This document shows positions 60,153 to 64,000 of a stretch of 64,000 nt of DNA, one piece after another. The translations under genes were made by a program, and so were the position numbers. This DNA comes from Phytopseudomonas dryadis (GTDB taxonomy: Bacteria > Pseudomonadota > Gammaproteobacteria > Pseudomonadales > Pseudomonadaceae), in NCBI RefSeq assembly GCF_004327355.1, contig NZ_QJUM01000023.1:37595-101594 (forward strand). The letters run 5' to 3'. A model generated the notes under the pieces. The model had not been told where the DNA came from. It was given only the letters and a program-made list of their open reading frames with translations, and searched no databases. Numbering within the stretch: the first letter of the stretch is position 1; each line of letters begins with the position of its first letter.

Positions 60153-61856
60153 ATGAACTGCAACGCTTTCAACCGCTCCACCCTGCGCCTGGCCATCGCT
60201 TGTGCCGCCATGGGCCTGTCCGCCTGTGCCATCACGCCGGAAGCACTCACCCCCGAGCAGCAACTGGCCGAAGCGCAGCAGGATCGCCGCGCCATGTTCG
60301 ACAGCCAGGAACCGGTGACCCGCGCCATCAGCCTGGACGAGGCCATGGCCCGGGCCGTGAAGTACAACCTGCAGCAGCGCCTGGGCCTGATGCAGCGTGC
60401 GCTGGAAGACAACAGCCTGGCGGTCAGCAACCTCAACCTGCTGCCACAACTGGCCGCCACGGCCGGCTGGCGCGGACGCGACAACGTCGCCGGTTCGTCC
60501 AGCGAGTCGGTCACCACCGGCCAGGAGTCCCTCGAGCCGTCCACCAGCAGCGACCGCTCCAGCCGCGACGCCAACCTGCGCCTGTCGTGGAACGTGCTCG
60601 ACTTCGGGGTCAGCTACTTCAGCGCCAAGGCCCAGGCCAACAAGGTGCTGGCCGCCGAGGAGGCGCGGCGCAAGGTGGTCGCCGACATCGTCCAGCAGGT
60701 GCGTGAAGCCTACTGGCAGGCGGCCAGCGCCGAGCGCCTGCAGCCGGAGGTGCAGCGTGCCCTGAGCGACGCCCGCGGTGCCCTGGAACAGGCGCGGCAG
60801 ACCGAGCGCCAGCGCCTGGTGCCGCCGCTGGAATCGCTGCGCTACCAGAAGAGCCTGCTGGAAATGATCCGCCAGCTGGAAGTGGTGGAAGGCGAACTGG
60901 CCGTGTCCAAGGCGCGCCTGGCCAGCCTGATGAACCTGCCGCCAGCCACCCCGTTCAGCCTGGTACTGCCCAGCGATGCCAGCTACACCCAGCCGGGCCT
61001 GGCCTACAACCTGGCCGACCTGGAAGTCACCGCCATGACCCAGCGCCCGGAAATCCGCAGCGAAAGCTACCAGGCGCGCAACGCCGTGCTGGAAACCCGC
61101 GCCGCCATGCTCAAGCTGCTGCCCGGCGCCAACCTGTTCGTCGGCGCCAACTACGACAGCAACAGCTACCTGGTCAACGACAACTGGGCCGACGCCGGCA
61201 TGCAGGTCAGCTGGAACCTGTTCAACGTGCTGGCCTACCCGGCCGTGAAGAAGACCGGCGAAGCCCGCCTGCAAGTCGCCGAACTGCGCCGCCAGGCCAT
61301 GCGCATGGCGGTGCTCACCCAGGTCAACGTGGCCTGGCGCGAGTTCGAGCGCTCCAGCCAGGTGTTCGCCCGCTCCAACGAGCTGCAGCAGGTGCAGCGC
61401 GGCATCCTGCGGCAGAGCGAGAGCGCCTTCTCCAGCCAGGCGCAGAGCCGCCTGGAACGCGTGCGCACCGCCACCGAGACGGTGCTGGCCACGCGCACCC
61501 GCGACCGTGCCTTCGCCGAGCTGCAGGTCGCCCACGGCGCGGTGTACCAGGCCGCCGGCCTCGACCCGCTGCCGCAGCGCATCGCCGGCAGCAGCGTCGA
61601 TGAGCTGACCCGCGCCATCGCCGGCAACGCCGTGCGCCTGAACCAGGGCCAGGGCGTGGTCCCGGCCGGCATCGCCGCCGCCCAGCAAAACGCCTACGGC
61701 GTGGCCACGCCCCAGGTCAGCGCCGCAGCGGCCACGCCGCTGGTCGCCCAGGCGGTGCAGGCGCAGCCCAGAACCCTGCGCCTGGATATGTGGGAAAGCC
61801 TCGGCTCGCTGCGCGGTGCCGAACTGGTTCCGCTGGAGCAGGTCAATGGCCGCTGA
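60153..61856 (+). CDS. TolC-family outer membrane lipoprotein
   Basis: 567 residues. A lipobox (MGLSAC, Cys near 24) marks a lipoprotein of the OprM/TolC type. The body has the two long helical repeats with SLDEAMARAVKYNLQQRLGLMQ, LSWNVLDFGVSYFSAKAQANK, and the second half NAVLETRAAMLKLLPGANLFV, VSWNLFNVLAYPAVKKTGEARL, matching TolC beta-barrel and hairpin sections. The C-terminal 90 residues are an extra Ala/Gln-rich tail. It starts 23 bases after the adhesin stop and overlaps the first adaptor gene, so it should be the outer-membrane duct of the adhesin exporter. Confidence 0.9.
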   Translation: MNCNAFNRSTLRLAIACAAMGLSACAITPEALTPEQQLAEAQQDRRAMFDSQEPVTRAISLDEAMARAVKYNLQQRLGLMQRALEDNSLAVSNLNLLPQLAATAGWRGRDNVAGSSSESVTTGQESLEPSTSSDRSSRDANLRLSWNVLDFGVSYFSAKAQANKVLAAEEARRKVVADIVQQVREAYWQAASAERLQPEVQRALSDARGALEQARQTERQRLVPPLESLRYQKSLLEMIRQLEVVEGELAVSKARLASLMNLPPATPFSLVLPSDASYTQPGLAYNLADLEVTAMTQRPEIRSESYQARNAVLETRAAMLKLLPGANLFVGANYDSNSYLVNDNWADAGMQVSWNLFNVLAYPAVKKTGEARLQVAELRRQAMRMAVLTQVNVAWREFERSSQVFARSNELQQVQRGILRQSESAFSSQAQSRLERVRTATETVLATRTRDRAFAELQVAHGAVYQAAGLDPLPQRIAGSSVDELTRAIAGNAVRLNQGQGVVPAGIAAAQQNAYGVATPQVSAAAATPLVAQAVQAQPRTLRLDMWESLGSLRGAELVPLEQVNGR

Positions 61857-62616
61857 CCGGGCGCTTGCCAGGGAGGGCCGCTGGTCCTCCATCCTGGCCA
61901 TCCTGATCGCCACCGCGGCCAACTTCGCCCATGCCGATGAGCCGGGTGGCGAACTGCGCGTGCAGCTCAGCCCGATCCGCCAGACGGTGCTGTCCAGCGA
62001 GATCAGCGGCAAGCTCACCGAACTGACGATCAAGGAAGGCGAACGCTTCAAGGCAGGCCAGCGGCTGGCGGCCTTCGACTGCTCGGTGCAACGCGCCCAG
62101 CTCACCCGCAGCGAAGCCGCCCAGCGCGGGGCGCAGAAGAAACTGGACGTGGCCAAGCGCCTCGATGCCCTGGAATCCATCAGCCAGGCCGAGGTCGCCC
62201 AGGCCCAGGCCGACCTGGCCGTGGCCCAGGCGGACAGCGGCGTGGGCCGCGCCATGCTCGGGCGCTGCACCCTCGATGCGCCCTTCGCCGGGCGCGTTTC
62301 GCAGCGCATGGCGCAACGCTGGCAGCATGTCGCCGAAGGTACCGAGCTGCTGGCGATCTACGACGACAGCGCCTATCAACTGGAATTGATCGTGCCGTCG
62401 GCCTGGTTGTCCTGGCTGAAGGCCGGCGTCGATTTCGAGGTGCAACTGGATGAAACCGGGCAACGCTACCCGGCCCAGGTCGAACGCCTGGGCGCGGCCA
62501 TCGACCCGCTCAGCCAGTCGCTCAAGGTCTTCGCCCGCATCACCGGCGACAGCGCCGGTCTGTTGCCGGGCATGAGCGGCGTGGCGCACCTGCAAGCGCC
62601 GACGGACGGCCCATGA
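61846..62616 (+). CDS. Periplasmic adaptor protein (HlyD/RND-MFP type), soluble
   Basis: 256 residues with a cleavable signal peptide (SILAILIATAANFAHA). The mature part is a short membrane-fusion protein: lipoyl half LSSEISGKLTELTIKEGERFKAGQRLAAFDC, a helical hairpin (QAEVAQAQADLAVAQADS), second lipoyl half LDAPFAGRVSQRMAQRWQHVAEGTEL, and a barrel. It overlaps tolC by 11 bases and the next gene by four bases. It probably bridges TolC and the inner-membrane parts. Confidence 0.88.
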   Translation: MAADRALAREGRWSSILAILIATAANFAHADEPGGELRVQLSPIRQTVLSSEISGKLTELTIKEGERFKAGQRLAAFDCSVQRAQLTRSEAAQRGAQKKLDVAKRLDALESISQAEVAQAQADLAVAQADSGVGRAMLGRCTLDAPFAGRVSQRMAQRWQHVAEGTELLAIYDDSAYQLELIVPSAWLSWLKAGVDFEVQLDETGQRYPAQVERLGAAIDPLSQSLKVFARITGDSAGLLPGMSGVAHLQAPTDGP

Positions 62617-63968
62617 ACGCCAGCGTCGCGCCCCTGCACGACAAGCGTGCCGAACGCATGGCCGTGCTCTTGCAACTCGAACGGCGCGCCCGTGCCCAGG
62701 ACGATGCCGCCAGCCTCGGCTTCCTGATGGTCAACGACACCCGTCAGTTGCTCGATTATCGGGAAGCCTTTCTCTGGCGCGCCGACAGCGGCCGCATCAG
62801 CGCCTGCTCCGGGCTCGCCCAGGTGGAGGCCAATGCGCCGCTGATGCTGTTTCTCGGCCGTCTGTGCCGGCACTGGGATCAGCAGCCCTGGGCCGGCGAA
62901 GTGCGCGAACTGGGCGTCGCCGACGCAGCGCCAGGGGCGCACGCCGAGTGGCAGGAATACCTGGCGCCGCAGCTGCTGCGGGTACCGCTGCAAAGCCGCG
63001 ACGGCCGAGTGCTCGGCAGCCTGCTGCTCAACCGCGAACAGACGCTGGCGCGTTCGCAACGGGCCCTGCTCGAGCTGCTGCAGGACGCCTATGCCCACGC
63101 CTGGGCCAGCCTGCTCGGCGCCCGCCAACGCACGGCCGGCAGTCTGCTGCGCGTGCGCCCACGCCGGCTGCTGCTGGTGGCGGCAGCGCTGGCCCTGCTG
63201 CTGGCCCTGCTGCCGGTACACCAGACCGTCCTGGCGCCGGCCGAGGTCATGCCCCGTGAGCCGGCGGTGCTGCGCGCGCCCCAGCAGGCGGTGGTCGAAC
63301 GTATCCTGGTGCAACCCAACCAGGCGGTGAAGAGCGGCGAGCCGCTGGTGCAACTGGACCGTCGCGAACTGGAAAGCCGTCTGGAATCGGCCCGGCAGAC
63401 CCTGGCCGCGGCCGATGCGCAACTGCGCCAGACGCGTCAGCAGGCGCTGTTCGACGAGCGCGCCAAGGCCGCCCTGGCCGAGCTGATCACCCGCCGCGAC
63501 CAGGCCCGCGCCGACCAGGCCTTCCTGCAGGACAGCCTGCAGCGCAGCCTGATCCTGGCGCCGCGCGATGGCGTGGCGATCTTCGACGACCCCAGCGACT
63601 GGATCGGCCGCCCGGTGACCCTGGGCGAGCGCATCATGCAGGTCGCCGACCCGCACGACACGCGCCTGGAAATCCAGTTGCCGGTGGCCGATGCCATCGC
63701 CCTGCAGCCCGGCGCCGAAGTGCTGCTGTTCCTCAACAGCCAGCCCGGCAGCCCCATGCCGGCCACGCTGCAGCGCTATGGCTACCGCGCCTCGGCGAGC
63801 GCGGACGGCAGCATGGCCTACCGCCTGCAGGCCGGTTTCGACCAGGCCGACCCGCGCCTGCGGGTCGGTCTCAAGGGCACGGCCAAGCTGTATGGCGAAC
63901 GCACCCTGCTGATCAGCTACCTGCTGCGCCGGCCTTTGGCCGCGTTACGCGTCCACCTGGGCTGGTAG
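62613..63968 (+). CDS. HlyD-family adaptor with N-terminal GAF-like cytoplasmic domain
   Basis: 451 residues. The first about 180 residues lack a signal and look like a GAF-type domain (LGFLMVNDTRQLLDYREAFLW, LLRVPLQSRDGRVLGSLLLN). One membrane helix follows near 188-207 (RLLLVAAALALLLALLPVHQ), then a periplasmic adaptor: LRAPQQAVVERILVQPNQAVKSGEPLVQLD, a hairpin LESARQTLAAADAQLRQTRQQ, and ILAPRDGVAIFDDPSDWIGRPV. The cytoplasmic domain is unusual for adaptors and could sense a ligand or gate export; that is inference. It is coupled to the first adaptor by ATGA. Confidence 0.85.
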   Translation: MNASVAPLHDKRAERMAVLLQLERRARAQDDAASLGFLMVNDTRQLLDYREAFLWRADSGRISACSGLAQVEANAPLMLFLGRLCRHWDQQPWAGEVRELGVADAAPGAHAEWQEYLAPQLLRVPLQSRDGRVLGSLLLNREQTLARSQRALLELLQDAYAHAWASLLGARQRTAGSLLRVRPRRLLLVAAALALLLALLPVHQTVLAPAEVMPREPAVLRAPQQAVVERILVQPNQAVKSGEPLVQLDRRELESRLESARQTLAAADAQLRQTRQQALFDERAKAALAELITRRDQARADQAFLQDSLQRSLILAPRDGVAIFDDPSDWIGRPVTLGERIMQVADPHDTRLEIQLPVADAIALQPGAEVLLFLNSQPGSPMPATLQRYGYRASASADGSMAYRLQAGFDQADPRLRVGLKGTAKLYGERTLLISYLLRRPLAALRVHLGW

Positions 63969-64000
63969 ATGAGCCCCGCCCCTGTCTCTTATACACCTCT
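63969..64000 (+). CDS. Possible start of the next exporter gene (truncated)
   Basis: An ATG directly follows the adaptor stop (TAGATG). Only about 13 bases (MSPA...) seem to be chromosome before adaptor-like sequence begins, so nothing can be said of the product. In related gene sets I would expect another inner-membrane exporter part here, perhaps a site-2-protease-like (M50) protein; this is recall-based inference. Confidence 0.35.
   Translation, partial: MSPAPVSYTP
63982..64000. other. Tn5 mosaic-end / Nextera adaptor-like sequence
   Basis: CTGTCTCTTATACACCTCT matches the 19-base Tn5 mosaic end at 18 positions (C instead of A at position 16) and stops exactly at the window edge. Probable untrimmed library adaptor at a contig end. 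Confidence 0.85.

Overview
The window is a stretch of a high-GC gammaproteobacterial chromosome, almost certainly Pseudomonas sensu lato. From memory, the gene order proS, acylphosphatase, arsC-like, wrbA, hda, purM, purN, mazG, relA, rlmD, cysM, pir-type genes, gacS matches the core order known in P. aeruginosa. The abundant intergenic palindromes suggest the mendocina/oleovorans/alcaligenes side of the genus; that placement is inference.

Region 1 (1-22.2 kb) is conserved housekeeping DNA: proS, small redox and membrane proteins, wrbA, the replication regulator hda, the purine genes purM-purN, then relA-mazG (stringent response), rlmD and cysM. The gaps hold a 74-bp tandem repeat that runs into the end of the yihY-type gene, and several dispersed palindromic elements.

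Region 2 (22.2-33.7 kb) is a nine-gene siderophore-iron unit on the minus strand: a CirA-like TonB-dependent receptor, a PfeE-like esterase, three small or PepSY membrane proteins, and a complete FecBCDE-type ABC importer. A Fur box precedes it and a PirR/PirS-like two-component system lies upstream. The unit sits where P. aeruginosa has pirA directly next to cysM. gacS follows, divergent.

Region 3 (36.6-64 kb) is a surface-attachment island. A 0.9-kb gap with repeats ends in a strong Fur box and a TTAAG-N-ATTCTTAAT box, followed by an OmpR-type response regulator and sensor kinase. Then comes a Flp/Tad pilus locus (flp, tadV, rcpC, rcpA, cpaD-like, tadZ, tadA, tadB, tadC, tadD, tadE, tadF) and a DUF454 gene. 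A second operon holds tadG, a 2440-residue LEPR-XLL surface protein with three beta-propellers, a TolC-type lipoprotein and two HlyD-type adaptors, one with a cytoplasmic GAF-like domain. No ABC ATPase and no RTX signal is visible. The TTAAG box recurs, with 21 identical bases, before flp and before tadG, so the local two-component system probably co-controls pilus, adhesin and exporter, possibly with iron input.

The last 19 bases match the Tn5 mosaic end (Nextera adaptor) at 18 of 19 positions, so the right edge is probably a contig end carrying adaptor sequence rather than chromosome.
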